From the NCBI RefSeq assembly GCF_020215705.1, contig NZ_JAIWNB010000005.1:124001-188000 (forward strand): 64,000 bases of DNA. Reading direction: 5' to 3'. This document shows, piece by piece, positions 35,172-43,697 of this stretch. The stretch's first letter is position 1, and the number at the start of each line of letters is the position of its first letter. The notes beneath the pieces were generated by a model. That model did no database searches. It had not been told where the DNA came from and saw only the letters and a list, made by a program, of their open reading frames with translations. Source of the DNA: Nonomuraea aurantiaca. GTDB taxonomy: Bacteria; Actinomycetota; Actinomycetes; Streptosporangiales; Streptosporangiaceae. Made by a program: the position numbers and the translations under genes.

Positions 35172-36118
35172 TCGCCGGCATCGTCCTGGCGCTCTACACG
35201 ATCGTCGCCGCGATCTGGCTGCCCGAGCTGGGGCGGCGGGCGGCGCGCTGGGCCGAGCGGGCGCCGCGGCTGGCGATCATGTTGTGGCAGGCGGCCGGCG
35301 TGTCGGTGGTCGCCTCGGCCGTGCTGGCCGCGCTGGCCTTCGCCGTACCCGCGGACGTCGTCGGGCACGGCTTGGCCGAGCTGTTCGCGATCTGCGCCGA
35401 CATGCTGAGCGACGGTTCCGGCCTGACGTGGACGAGTGCCGTGGCGCTGCCGATAGCCGTCCTGGTGCCGGCCAGGGCCGCCTACTGTGGCGCGGCGGTG
35501 CTGCTCAGAGCCCACGTCGAACGTCGCGAGCACGCGGCCATGCTCGGCCTCCTTGGCCGGCATGACACCGACCTGGGCGCGGTGGTGATCGACTACGACG
35601 AACGGCTGGCCTACTGCGTGCCCGGCAGGCACGCCCAGATGGTCATCACCACGGGTGCGCTGCACACCCTGGCGCCCGAGCAGGTCACCGCGGTCCTGGA
35701 GCACGAGCGTGCGCATCTCCGCGGCCGCCATCACCTCGTGCTGGCCGGAGCCGAAGCCCTGGCCAGGGCGTTTCCCGGCGTCCCGCTGTTCGAGCGGGCC
35801 AGGACGGAGATCACCCGGCTGATCGAACTGCTCGCCGACGACGTCGCCGCCCGCCGCCACCCCCGCGCGCAGATCGCCGCCGCACTGGTCCGCCTGGCCA
35901 CCGGCCGCGCGCCCGCGTTCACGCTCGGCGCGGGCGGGGAGACGGCGCTCACCCGGGTACGCCGCATGCTCAACCCCGAGGCGCCGCTCCGCCGCCGGGA
36001 ACGCCTGACCGGTCTGGCGGCGGTCGCCGTCCTGCTGGGCGGCCCCGCGATGGTCGCGCTGGTTCCCAGCGTCAGTTCCTTCCTGGCCCATCACTGCCAT
36101 TCGCTCTTCATTCTTTGA
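35168..36118 (+). CDS. M56-family membrane metallopeptidase (BlaR1-like without sensor domain)
   Basis: This is a 316-aa membrane protein. It has four hydrophobic segments (about 2-20, 36-60, 92-112 and C-terminal 275-295). The zinc motif LEHERAHLRGRHH (HExxH variant HERAH) is near residues 178-190, and ELLADDVAARR supplies the third ligand region. It resembles the peptidase half of BlaR1/MecR1 but has no penicillin-binding domain. It probably cleaves the BlaI-like repressor encoded by the overlapping gene. The signal sensed is unknown. Confidence 0.88.
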   Translation: MIAGIVLALYTIVAAIWLPELGRRAARWAERAPRLAIMLWQAAGVSVVASAVLAALAFAVPADVVGHGLAELFAICADMLSDGSGLTWTSAVALPIAVLVPARAAYCGAAVLLRAHVERREHAAMLGLLGRHDTDLGAVVIDYDERLAYCVPGRHAQMVITTGALHTLAPEQVTAVLEHERAHLRGRHHLVLAGAEALARAFPGVPLFERARTEITRLIELLADDVAARRHPRAQIAAALVRLATGRAPAFTLGAGGETALTRVRRMLNPEAPLRRRERLTGLAAVAVLLGGPAMVALVPSVSSFLAHHCHSLFIL

Positions 36119-36119
36119 C

Positions 36120-36135
36120 CTACGATCCTCCGTAG
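36120..36135 (+). promoter_or_regulatory. Second BlaI-type operator, ahead of the DUF4396 gene
   Basis: CTACGATCCTCCGTAG shares the eight-base left half and the GTAG end with the site at 34772. TAGACT just after it (36138-36143) may be the -10. This ties the DUF4396 gene to the BlaI/M56 switch. Confidence 0.55.
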
Positions 36136-36185
36136 TAGACTCGCGCGCCGTGCGAGGAATGTGTGTTGCCACTACGGAGATCATC

Positions 36186-36716
36186 ATGAGCCACAGCAGC
36201 CACCACCACGAGAGCCCCGAACGGACTCATACTGAGCACGAGCCGGCCGGCCATCACTCATCCGCCCCGCCCGCCGCCACCTGGGGCATGGCCGTGCAGG
36301 CGACCCTGCACTGCCTGACCGGATGCGCCATCGGCGAGGTGCTGGGCATGGTCATCGGCACCGCCGCCGGCCTGTCCAACCTCACCACGGTGGTGCTGTC
36401 GGTGGCGCTGGCCTTCGCGTTCGGCTACGCGCTGACCATGCGCGGCGTGCTGCGTGCCAGGGTCGACTTCCGTACGGCGCTCAAGGTCGCGCTGGCCGCC
36501 GACACCGTCTCCATCGCGGTGATGGAGATCCTGGACAACGGGGTGATGCTCATCGTGCCCGGCGCCATGGACGCGGGCCTGGCCAATTGGCTGTTCTGGG
36601 TGGCGCTGGCCGGGTCCTTGCTGGTGGCCTTCGTGTTGACGACACCGGTGAACAAGTGGCTGATCGGCCGGGGCAAGGGCCATGCGGTGATGCACCAGTA
36701 CCACCACGGCCGCTGA
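36186..36716 (+). CDS. DUF4396 membrane protein with His-rich N-terminus
   Basis: This is a 176-aa integral membrane protein. The N-terminus is histidine-rich (SHSSHHHESPERTHTEHEPAGHHSS), a possible metal-binding tail. Four to five membrane segments follow, including LHCLTGCAIGEVLGMVIGTAAGL and FRTALKVALAADTVSIAVMEILDNGVML, with DUF4396 signatures CxxGCxxGE and the EILDN helix. The C-terminus HAVMHQYHHGR is again His-rich. The function is unknown; a metal or redox role is suggested only by composition. ATG 36186 has GGAG seven bases upstream; a GTG at 36150 is an alternative start. Confidence 0.8.
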   Translation: MSHSSHHHESPERTHTEHEPAGHHSSAPPAATWGMAVQATLHCLTGCAIGEVLGMVIGTAAGLSNLTTVVLSVALAFAFGYALTMRGVLRARVDFRTALKVALAADTVSIAVMEILDNGVMLIVPGAMDAGLANWLFWVALAGSLLVAFVLTTPVNKWLIGRGKGHAVMHQYHHGR

Positions 36717-36742
36717 GCTCCAGGGCCCCGCACCGACGGTGA

Positions 36743-38137
36743 TCATGCCGCTGGATCCTTTCCGCCAGGGAAGAACGTGATCGCCAGGGCGGCGCACAGC
36801 GCCATCAGGACGGCGGACATGACGAAGGCGAGGCCGTACCCGTCGGTGAGCGCCGCGCTCAGCGATGTCCCCGCCCGGAGCCGATCATCGGTACGGGCGG
36901 CCGCCGCGGTCGCCAGAACCGCCAATCCGAGCGCGCCGCCGAGCTGAGCACTGACGTTGAGCAGCGCGGCGGCCACCCCGCCATCGGACGACGGCACGCC
37001 GGACAGCGCGGCATCGGTAAGCGGCACGACCATGATCCCGTGTCCGGCGCCCACGACCACCATGGGCACGATCAGGCTCGCGAACAGCCCGGCCGCCGGC
37101 GAGATCCAGGCCAGCGGCAGCAGGCCCGCGGCGGCGACCAGCGCGCCGAACCCCAGGACCGGCCGCGCGCCCAGGCGGCGGACCAGCAACGGGCCGAGCC
37201 ACGAGGCGCCGACCATGACGACGGTCATCGGCACGTACGCCAGCCCCGTCTCCAGCGCCGAGAATCCGAGCACCTCCTGCATGAACAGGGTGGCCAGGTA
37301 GAACAGACCGAACAGCGCGCTGGCCCGTACCACTTGGATCAGGTTGGCCCCCGCCACGGAGCGGATGCGGAACACCCCGAAATCGACGAGCGGCCGCCGC
37401 GCGACGGCGTTCTCATGGACGGCGAAGTAGCCCAGCAGCGCCGCTCCGACGAGCAGGAGCCCCCATTCCGCGCGCAACACCGCGTAGATCAGCAGCCCGA
37501 CCCCCACCGTGACGGTCACCGCCCCCACGGCATCGAACCCCCGGCTCGACCGAGGCTCGCCACGTGCGGGCAGAACACGGCCTGCCACCACCAGCAGCAC
37601 GCCGATCGGCACGTTGATGAAGAAGATCCACCGCCAGCCCGGCCCGTCGGCGAGCAGTCCGCCCGCGACCAGCCCCAGCGCGCTGCTCACCGCCGTGGCC
37701 GTCCCCCATACCGCCAGGGCGCGGCTGCGCGGCCGCCCCTCGGGGAAGATCAAAGTGATCATGGCCAGGGTCATCGGTGCGACCAGCGCGGCCGCCAGCC
37801 CCTGCACACCCCGAGCCCCGACCAGCACGCCGGCGCTCGGCGCCAGCCCGGCCACCAGCGACGCCCCGGTGAACAGCGCGATGCCGCCCATCAGGACCCG
37901 CCGGTGGCCGAACAGATCGCCCAGCCGCCCGCCGAGCAGCAGGAAACCGCCGAAGGGCACCATGTACGCGTTCACCACCCAGGACAGATCAGCAGCCGAG
38001 AAGGCCAGCTCGTCCTTGATCGCGGGTAACGCCACGTTCACCACCGTGCTGTCGACGGCGTCCAGCACTTGCGCCAGGCACAACGCGACCAGGGCCACCA
38101 CATGCCCGCGCGTCCACACGAACTCCCGCGTCTCCAT
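36743..38137 (-). CDS. MFS drug:H+ antiporter, DHA2 (14-segment) family
   Basis: This is a 464-aa exporter. The DHA2 signatures are LDAVDSTVVNVALPAI in TM1, WVVNAYMVPFGGFLLLGGRLGDLFGHRR (motif A) and GWRWIFFINVPIG (motif C side). The C-terminal TM14 ends in FFPGGKDPAA. ATG 38137 has GAGGAGGG just upstream. It is divergent from a TetR gene, with a 43-bp palindromic operator overlapping its promoter region, so it is probably induced by its own substrate. Confidence 0.92.
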   Translation of the reverse strand: METREFVWTRGHVVALVALCLAQVLDAVDSTVVNVALPAIKDELAFSAADLSWVVNAYMVPFGGFLLLGGRLGDLFGHRRVLMGGIALFTGASLVAGLAPSAGVLVGARGVQGLAAALVAPMTLAMITLIFPEGRPRSRALAVWGTATAVSSALGLVAGGLLADGPGWRWIFFINVPIGVLLVVAGRVLPARGEPRSSRGFDAVGAVTVTVGVGLLIYAVLRAEWGLLLVGAALLGYFAVHENAVARRPLVDFGVFRIRSVAGANLIQVVRASALFGLFYLATLFMQEVLGFSALETGLAYVPMTVVMVGASWLGPLLVRRLGARPVLGFGALVAAAGLLPLAWISPAAGLFASLIVPMVVVGAGHGIMVVPLTDAALSGVPSSDGGVAAALLNVSAQLGGALGLAVLATAAAARTDDRLRAGTSLSAALTDGYGLAFVMSAVLMALCAALAITFFPGGKDPAA

Positions 38138-38150
38138 ATCCCTCCTCAAC

Positions 38151-38193
38151 AGAATGAACACTCGCTCATACAGTATGAGCGAGTGTTCATTCT
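38151..38193. promoter_or_regulatory. 43-bp perfect palindrome between divergent MFS and TetR genes
   Basis: The 21-bp arms 38151-38171 and 38173-38193 are perfectly complementary around one central A. Each arm contains a 16-bp near-palindrome (ATGAACACTCGCTCAT and its mirror), so the element is probably two adjacent TetR sites. It ends 25 bp before the TetR start and begins 14 bp from the MFS start, fit to control both genes. Confidence 0.85.
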
Positions 38194-38218
38194 GGCAAGG
38201 CGGGTAAACTCAGGAGCC

Positions 38219-38803
38219 ATGTCACCGCGCGGCGTCACCATCCCCGAGGTACGGCAGCAGCTCTTCGACGCCGCCGAGCAGATCCTGCTGCGCGAGGGAC
38301 CCGCCGGGCTGACCAGCCGGGCGATCACGCGGGAGGCCGGGGTCGCCGCCGGGCTGCTCCACAACCACTTCGGCGACCTGGACAGCTTCCTGGCCGCGCT
38401 CTTCGTCGACCGGGCGCGGGCGGCGACCCTACACCTCCGAGAGCTGCCCGACCAGGCCGGATCGGGGACCGTGGTGGACAATGTGATGACGACCATCGAG
38501 CCGCTGCTGGCCGGCCACCTGCTCGCGCTGGCCGGACTCGCCCTGGCCAGGCCGTCCCTGGTGAGCAGGCTGGGCGAGGCGCACGGCGAGGGGGCGCTGG
38601 AGCTGGACGCGAACGAACGCGTCATCGCCGACTACCTGGCGGCCGAGCAACGACTCGGCCGCGTCCCCGCCGGCACCGACACCGCCTCGATCGCCCTCGC
38701 CCTGGTCGGGGCCGCGCACCAACTCCTCCTGACGCGCGGCCCGCACGCGCCGGACCTGCGCGAGCGCATACGCCGCGTCGCGGAGGCGCTCCTCACCCGC
38801 TGA
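38219..38803 (+). CDS. TetR-family repressor of the adjacent MFS exporter
   Basis: This is a 194-aa protein. The N-terminal HTH is GLTSRAITREAGVAAGLLHNHFGDLDSFL (residues ~29-57), and the C-terminal helices form the ligand pocket. ATG 38219 follows CAGGAG. Its divergent placement with the DHA2 exporter and the palindrome between them make an efflux-pump repressor very likely. It converges with the DUF305 gene. Confidence 0.9.
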   Translation: MSPRGVTIPEVRQQLFDAAEQILLREGPAGLTSRAITREAGVAAGLLHNHFGDLDSFLAALFVDRARAATLHLRELPDQAGSGTVVDNVMTTIEPLLAGHLLALAGLALARPSLVSRLGEAHGEGALELDANERVIADYLAAEQRLGRVPAGTDTASIALALVGAAHQLLLTRGPHAPDLRERIRRVAEALLTR

Positions 38804-38826
38804 CGCCGGGCGGCCCGGCACGCTCG

Positions 38827-39441
38827 CTAGTGGAGCCGATCGAGCATCTTCCGCATCTGTTCGACTTCGGCCTGCTGGCCGGTCTCGATCGCGTCGGCGA
38901 GCCGCTTCGCCTCCTGGTTCTTCCCGTGTTCGCGTTCGGTGCGGGCCATGGTGATCGCGCCGTTGTGGTGAGCGATCATCATCTGGAGGAATTCCTGGTC
39001 GAAGGCGGCGCCCTTGGCGTCTTCGAGCTTCTTCATGTCCGCCGCGGACATCATGCCGGGCATTTCATGCCCCATCCCCTGGTCCATGCCGCCGGTCGGC
39101 AGCGGCTTGCCCCACTCGGCGAGCCAGCCCCGCATGGTCTGGATCTCCGGATCCTGAGCCGCCTTGATCTTCGCCGCCAGCTCCTTGACCTCCCTGTCCG
39201 ACGCCCGCGTCTCGGCCAGGTCGGCCATCTCCACCGCCTGCTGATGGTGCGGAATCATCATCTGCGCGAACATCACATCCGCGTCATTGAATCCGGCTCC
39301 CGGCTGTGTGCTCGTCGGCGTGGCGGCCGCCGGCACGGCGTCGGGAAGGGCGGACGCACTCCGGCCCGCCGTCATGCTGCCGCAGGCGGCGAGGACCAGC
39401 GCTCCCGCCGCCAAGGAAACGCCCGCTGGTTTGGTGATCAT
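38827..39441 (-). CDS. DUF305 lipoprotein, copy 1
   Basis: This is a 204-aa exported lipoprotein with lipobox LAAC near residue 20. Two ferritin-like DUF305 halves follow: FNDADVMFAQMMIPHHQQAVEMADL and FDQEFLQMMIAHHNGAITMAR, each with a Met/His-rich MMIxHHxxA motif. A Met-rich loop (MDQGMGHEMPGMM) suggests binding of Cu(I) or a related metal; the family is often copper-associated, but its role is not established. It closely resembles the next gene, 141 bp away on the same strand. Confidence 0.88.
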   Translation of the reverse strand: MITKPAGVSLAAGALVLAACGSMTAGRSASALPDAVPAAATPTSTQPGAGFNDADVMFAQMMIPHHQQAVEMADLAETRASDREVKELAAKIKAAQDPEIQTMRGWLAEWGKPLPTGGMDQGMGHEMPGMMSAADMKKLEDAKGAAFDQEFLQMMIAHHNGAITMARTEREHGKNQEAKRLADAIETGQQAEVEQMRKMLDRLH

Positions 39442-39582
39442 GCCTGCCGAACCCCCCGATCGCAGGACATCAACCTGTGGAAGGGCTCCTACCCCGCCCA
39501 GAGGGGCTCTCACCAGCGCGTTTCACCTCGGCGGCGAGCCTGGCCGGCTGCCCGGCCGCGGCCGGGCAGCCGGTACTCGACT

Positions 39583-40218
39583 CTAGAGCCGGTCGAGCAT
39601 CTTCTTCATCTGCGCCACTTCGGTCTGCTGGGCGTTCTCGATCGTCTTGGCCAGTTCCTTCGCCTCAGGGTTGGAACCCTGTGACTGCTCGGTGCGGGCC
39701 ATGGTGATCGCGCCGTTGTGGTGGGCGATCATCAGCTCGGCGAACTGCCTGTCGAAGGCGGCGCCCTTGGCGTCTTCCAGCTTCTTCATGTCCGCCTCGG
39801 ACATCATGCCGGGCATGTCATGCCCCATCCCCTGGTCCATGCCGCCGGTCGGCAGCGGCTTGCCCCATTCGGCGAGCCAGCCCCGCATGGTCTGGATCTC
39901 CGGATCCTGGGCCGCCTTGATCTTCGCCGCCAGCTCCTTGACCTCCTTGTCCGACGCCCGCGTCTCGGCCAGGTCGGCCATCTCCACCGCCTGCTGATGG
40001 TGCGGGATCATCATCTGCGCGAACATCACATCCGCGTCGTTGAATCCGGCTCCCGACTGGGTGCTCGTCGGCGTGGCGGCCGGAGCACTGCTGGACATGG
40101 TGGACATGTCGGGCCCGCCCGTCGAGGCACTGTCCGTACCACCGCACGCGGTCAGCAGGATCAGTGCGGCACCTGAGGTGGCGACGACGGCGGAGAATTT
40201 CCCGATATTCATGTACAT
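39583..40218 (-). CDS. DUF305 lipoprotein, copy 2
   Basis: This is a 211-aa lipoprotein with lipobox LTAC near residue 25, then a Ser/Thr spacer with MSTMSS. The DUF305 core (FNDADVMFAQMMIPHHQQAVEMADL, MDQGMGHDMPGMM, ELMIAHHNGAITMAR) is nearly identical to copy 1 over about 130 residues, so the pair arose by tandem duplication. Signal peptides and C-termini differ. It is first in a same-strand run with copy 1. It probably binds metal at the cell surface. Confidence 0.88.
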   Translation of the reverse strand: MYMNIGKFSAVVATSGAALILLTACGGTDSASTGGPDMSTMSSSAPAATPTSTQSGAGFNDADVMFAQMMIPHHQQAVEMADLAETRASDKEVKELAAKIKAAQDPEIQTMRGWLAEWGKPLPTGGMDQGMGHDMPGMMSEADMKKLEDAKGAAFDRQFAELMIAHHNGAITMARTEQSQGSNPEAKELAKTIENAQQTEVAQMKKMLDRL

Positions 40219-40295
40219 GGTGCTCTCTCTGAAGATTGACGTGCATGGCTGACACCTCCCGGACGACCCTGGGAATCGTCCACGGATGGATCGGC

Positions 40296-40754
40296 CTATG
40301 TACGCATCACTGAGAGCCCGGCGAGGGTGGGCGCCAAGCGGCGTGGCGGCGACCTGGCCACTCCGCTCACCCATGGCCTCCTGGCAGCCATCTCCCCTGG
40401 CCACGGCCGCGTTCTGGCCCAGATGGCGGCGATCAACAGCGCAACGATCAAGGGCAGCACGGCCAGGCACACATCGGTCGGATCCAGCCAGACCGAGGTC
40501 CCAGCGCCCAGCGAGGGCCCCCTGAACACGCCGACGGACGCGGCCTGCCCGATGGGCTCGGCCCCGACCTCCGACATCGCCTTCTCGGACGTCTCCGTGT
40601 GCGCCGGCGCGTACGAGCTGAGGGGCGAGGCGGTCTCACCGTGGTGCGAGGCCAGGTGCCCGAGCGTGTGCATGCCCCAGACACCCAGCACGAGCATCAC
40701 CGGCAACAGCCATCGCGGACCGGAATGGGACACCCAGCGGGCCGGTCCGCCCAT
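40296..40754 (-). CDS. Small membrane protein, DUF6153-like
   Basis: This is a 152-aa protein. The first membrane segment is LLPVMLVLGVWGMHTLGHLASHH (residues ~16-38), an external His/Ser-rich loop follows, and a second segment is VCLAVLPLIVALLIAAIW (~95-112), then a basic cytoplasmic tail. The GxxGMHTLGH motif resembles DUF6153 proteins that often neighbour DUF305 genes; I am not certain of the family number. Its position beside DUF305 genes and CsoR-type operators suggests a copper-related role. Confidence 0.65.
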   Translation of the reverse strand: MGGPARWVSHSGPRWLLPVMLVLGVWGMHTLGHLASHHGETASPLSSYAPAHTETSEKAMSEVGAEPIGQAASVGVFRGPSLGAGTSVWLDPTDVCLAVLPLIVALLIAAIWARTRPWPGEMAARRPWVSGVARSPPRRLAPTLAGLSVMRT

Positions 40755-40915
40755 GCGCCCCTCCTCCCCCGCAGCCTGAGCGTACAGTCAACGCCGACTG
40801 GCTTCGACTATCGCCCATAGTACTGCGCTCCAGAACAGTGGAAGGCAAGCGCCGCGCACCCGGTCCGGGTCGACAGGGCACCGCTCCTCCCGTCGCCACC
40901 GCTGTTACGTCACAC

Positions 40916-40972
40916 TTGACATATACCCCATGGGGGTATAAATCTTCTCGTGAACATACCCCCCGGCGGTAT
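40916..40972 (+). promoter_or_regulatory. Promoter with two CsoR-type operators
   Basis: TTGACA (40916) and TATAAAT (40937) make a good promoter. Between and after these lie two 17-bp inverted repeats of the form ATACCCC-N3-GGGGTAT: 40923-40939 perfect, and 40956-40972 with one mismatch (GCGGTAT). This is the shape of copper-sensing CsoR/RcnR-family sites. They precede the MFS gene at 41047. No csoR gene is in the window. Confidence 0.7.
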
Positions 40973-41046
40973 AGAGGAGCAACGACAGGCCCTCGCCACC
41001 TGACCGGGACTACAGACCGACCTGCAGAATGACTGGAGAGTGCACC

Positions 41047-42465
41047 ATGTCCGCACCGTCCCCCCGGCGCTGGACCGCCCTGGCCCTGATCGCCATGGCC
41101 CAGTTCATCGTCATCATGGACACGTCGATCATCGGCGTGGCCCTCCCCCGCATCCAGGAAAGCCTCGGCTTCTCCCAGGAGAACCTGTCCTGGGTCTTCA
41201 ACGCCTACGTCGTCGCCCTCGGCGGACTCCTGTTGCTCGGCGGCCGGCTGTCCGACCTGTTCGGCGCCCGCCGGCTCTTCGCCGCCGGCTGGTTGATCCT
41301 ACTCGCCGGTTCCCTGGTCGCCGGCATCGCCCCCGAGGTGTGGGTCGAGCTGACCGGCCGCGCCGTCCAGGGAGTCGGCGCGGCGCTGATCGCCCCCTCC
41401 GCGCTCACCCTGCTCATGATGCTCTTCGGCCGCAACCCCAAGGAGCTCACCAAGGCCCTGGCCCTGTACGGCGCCGCGGCCCCCGCAGGCGGCACCGCGG
41501 GAGTGTTCCTCGGCGGCCTCATCACCGAATATCTGAGCTGGCCCTGGGTCTTCTACATCAACATCCCCATCGCGCTCGTCGCCCTGCTGGCCACCGGCCC
41601 GCTGATGCCCGCCGCCCAAGCCCAGCGCGGCTCCATCGACGTGACCGGCGCGCTCACCGTCACCGCCGGCCTCGGCGCCGCGGTCTACGCCATCGTCAGG
41701 GCACCCGAGATCGGCTGGGGTTCCGCGCAGACCTGGCTCGTGCTGGCCGGCGCCGTGGCCCTGCTGGCCGCGTTCGTCGCCATCCAGGCCCGTCGCCGCG
41801 AACCGCTCATGCGGCTGTCGATCTTCCGCACCCCGAACCTCGCCGCCGCCAACCTCACCCAGCTGCTGCTCGGCGGGGCGTGGATCCCGATGTGGTTCTT
41901 CCTCAACCTCTACCTGCAGCAGGTCCTCGGCTACAGCGCCTTCCCCAGCGGCGCCGCCCTGCTCCCGATGACCGTACTCATCATGATCGGCATGATCGTG
42001 CTCGCGCCGCGGATCATCAACCGGTTCGGCCCCAAGGCCACGACCATCACCGGCCTGGCCCTGCTCACCGCCGGCATGGGCTGGTTGTCGCTGATCAGCC
42101 CGAACGGCACCTTCGCCACCGACGTCCTGCCCGCCACCCTCGTCGCCGCCCTCGGCATGTCGCTGGCCTTCATCCCCTCACTCGGCACCGCCATCTCCTC
42201 CGCCCGCCCCGAGGAAGGCGGCCTCGCCTCCGGCATCGTCAACACCAGCTACCAGGTCGGCTCCGCGCTCGGCCTGGCCGCCATGACCGCCGTCGCCGCC
42301 GCCAACGGCGCCGGACAACTCGGCAACCTGCCCGCTCTGACCAGCGGCTTCTCCTCCGCCTTCATCGGCGCAGCGGCCATCGCCGCCGCGGGCGCCCTGC
42401 TCGCCGCACTGACGCTGCGCACCCGCACGGCCGTGCACGCCGAGCCCGCCACCACCCGCGGGTGA
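41047..42465 (+). CDS. MFS exporter, DHA2 family
   Basis: This is a 472-aa transporter with 14 segments. MDTSIIGVALPRIQE is in TM1, WVFNAYVVALGGLLLLGGRLSDLFGARR is motif A, and WPWVFYINIPIAL follows TM5. ATG 41047 is preceded by GGAGA. Unlike most DHA2 genes it is not beside a TetR gene but sits behind two CsoR-type operators, implying metal-responsive expression. Whether it exports a metal complex, a metallophore or a drug is unknown. Confidence 0.9.
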   Translation: MSAPSPRRWTALALIAMAQFIVIMDTSIIGVALPRIQESLGFSQENLSWVFNAYVVALGGLLLLGGRLSDLFGARRLFAAGWLILLAGSLVAGIAPEVWVELTGRAVQGVGAALIAPSALTLLMMLFGRNPKELTKALALYGAAAPAGGTAGVFLGGLITEYLSWPWVFYINIPIALVALLATGPLMPAAQAQRGSIDVTGALTVTAGLGAAVYAIVRAPEIGWGSAQTWLVLAGAVALLAAFVAIQARRREPLMRLSIFRTPNLAAANLTQLLLGGAWIPMWFFLNLYLQQVLGYSAFPSGAALLPMTVLIMIGMIVLAPRIINRFGPKATTITGLALLTAGMGWLSLISPNGTFATDVLPATLVAALGMSLAFIPSLGTAISSARPEEGGLASGIVNTSYQVGSALGLAAMTAVAAANGAGQLGNLPALTSGFSSAFIGAAAIAAAGALLAALTLRTRTAVHAEPATTRG

Positions 42466-42500
42466 CTCACCTCAGACAAAGGAGAGTGCCACCCAGCCCC

Positions 42501-42532
42501 GCGCCCGGCTCCCCAACTCTGGAGCCGGGCGC
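42501..42532 (+). terminator. 12-bp-stem hairpin terminator
   Basis: GCGCCCGGCTCC (42501-42512) pairs perfectly with 42521-42532, with an 8-base loop and a pyrimidine-rich tail (CTTCTTTCC). It is 36 bp after the MFS stop. Confidence 0.75.
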
Positions 42533-42697
42533 ACCTTCTTTCCCCTGAACGGCATGCATATCGCCCTATGAGGCGCGATCAGCTAGGCCACATAGTATGT
42601 CCTCCCGTCGAGAGCAATCTCTGTGAACAGGCCAACCAGCCCTCCACCTTCTGTACTATTGCGCCCCAGGTTTGGAGATTTACGAGGAGGCTTCGTA

Positions 42698-43678
42698 GTG
42701 GCCGTGCCGACAAGGCTTGGGCAGACAGTAGCGGCGGCGGCTCTGGTCTCGGCCGTATTGGTCTCCAACCCCGCCGGTGCCGCCGCCGCACCCCCGTCGC
42801 CCGCCAAGGCCAGGGCCAAGCTGGTGAAGCTGAACGAGCAGGCGGACGACCTGGTCGAGCGGCACAACCAGGCCACGGAGACGTACAAGACGGCCAAGAA
42901 GAAGTACGACGCCCTCAACGCCGAAATCGGCCGCAAGGATGATCGCGTCGACACCCTGCGCAGGGACCTCGTCACGGCGGCGGTCGGCGATTACCAGACC
43001 GGCCCGTTCACCTGGCAGCGATTCGCCTTCCCGAGCGGCCCGGAGGCGACTCTGAGCAGCATGGCCTCTCTGAACCAGATCGCGCAGGACAGGGCCGAGA
43101 AGATACGCGCCTTCGAGGAGACCACCAAGTCGCTGCGCGACAGCCGTGCCCAGGCCGAACGCGTCCTGGCAGAGGCCGACTCGGCGCGCGACAAAGTACG
43201 CGACGAGAAGGAGAAGGTGGACAAGCTCGTCGCCGAGCAGACCAGGCTCCTGCGCCGGCTGGGCGCCTTCAAGACCGGCGACCCCAACAGCACGGGCATC
43301 CCGTACACCGGGCCGGCCTCCGGCAACGCCCGCCTGGCGCTTCAGTTCGCCTTCGCCCAGATCGGCAAGCCCTACCAGTACGGTGCCGTAGGGCCTGGCT
43401 CCTACGACTGCTCCAGCCTCACCCAGGCCGCCTGGCGTTCCGCGGGAGTCGAGATCCCGCGCACCACCTACACCCAATGGAGCTGGGGCGCCACCCGCCA
43501 CGTCCCCCTCGACGCGTTGCAGCCCGGCGACCTGCTCTTCAGCAAGGGGCTGGGGCACATGGGCATGTACGCGGGTAACGGGAAGATGGTCCACGCGCCT
43601 CAGACGGGCGACGTCGTCAAGGTGGTCGACCTCGATGACTACTGGCGCAACCGCCTGCTCGGCGCCGTCCGCCCATAG
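42698..43678 (+). CDS. NlpC/P60 cell-wall hydrolase with coiled-coil domain
   Basis: This is a 326-aa secreted peptidoglycan endopeptidase. The signal peptide (TVAAAALVSAVLVSNPAGAAAA) is cleaved near residue 30. A long coiled coil spans ~35-205 (AKLVKLNEQADDLVERHNQ, EKEKVDKLVAEQTRLLRR). The NlpC/P60 domain starts at RLALQFAFAQIGKPYQYGAVGPGSYDCSSL (catalytic Cys), with GHMGMYAGNGKMVHAP providing the His. It resembles RipA/RipC-type hydrolases regulated by their coiled coil. GTG 42698 is seven bases after GAGGAGG. Confidence 0.92.
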   Translation: MAVPTRLGQTVAAAALVSAVLVSNPAGAAAAPPSPAKARAKLVKLNEQADDLVERHNQATETYKTAKKKYDALNAEIGRKDDRVDTLRRDLVTAAVGDYQTGPFTWQRFAFPSGPEATLSSMASLNQIAQDRAEKIRAFEETTKSLRDSRAQAERVLAEADSARDKVRDEKEKVDKLVAEQTRLLRRLGAFKTGDPNSTGIPYTGPASGNARLALQFAFAQIGKPYQYGAVGPGSYDCSSLTQAAWRSAGVEIPRTTYTQWSWGATRHVPLDALQPGDLLFSKGLGHMGMYAGNGKMVHAPQTGDVVKVVDLDDYWRNRLLGAVRP

Positions 43679-43697
43679 GCCGCGTCCGGTCGTGACC

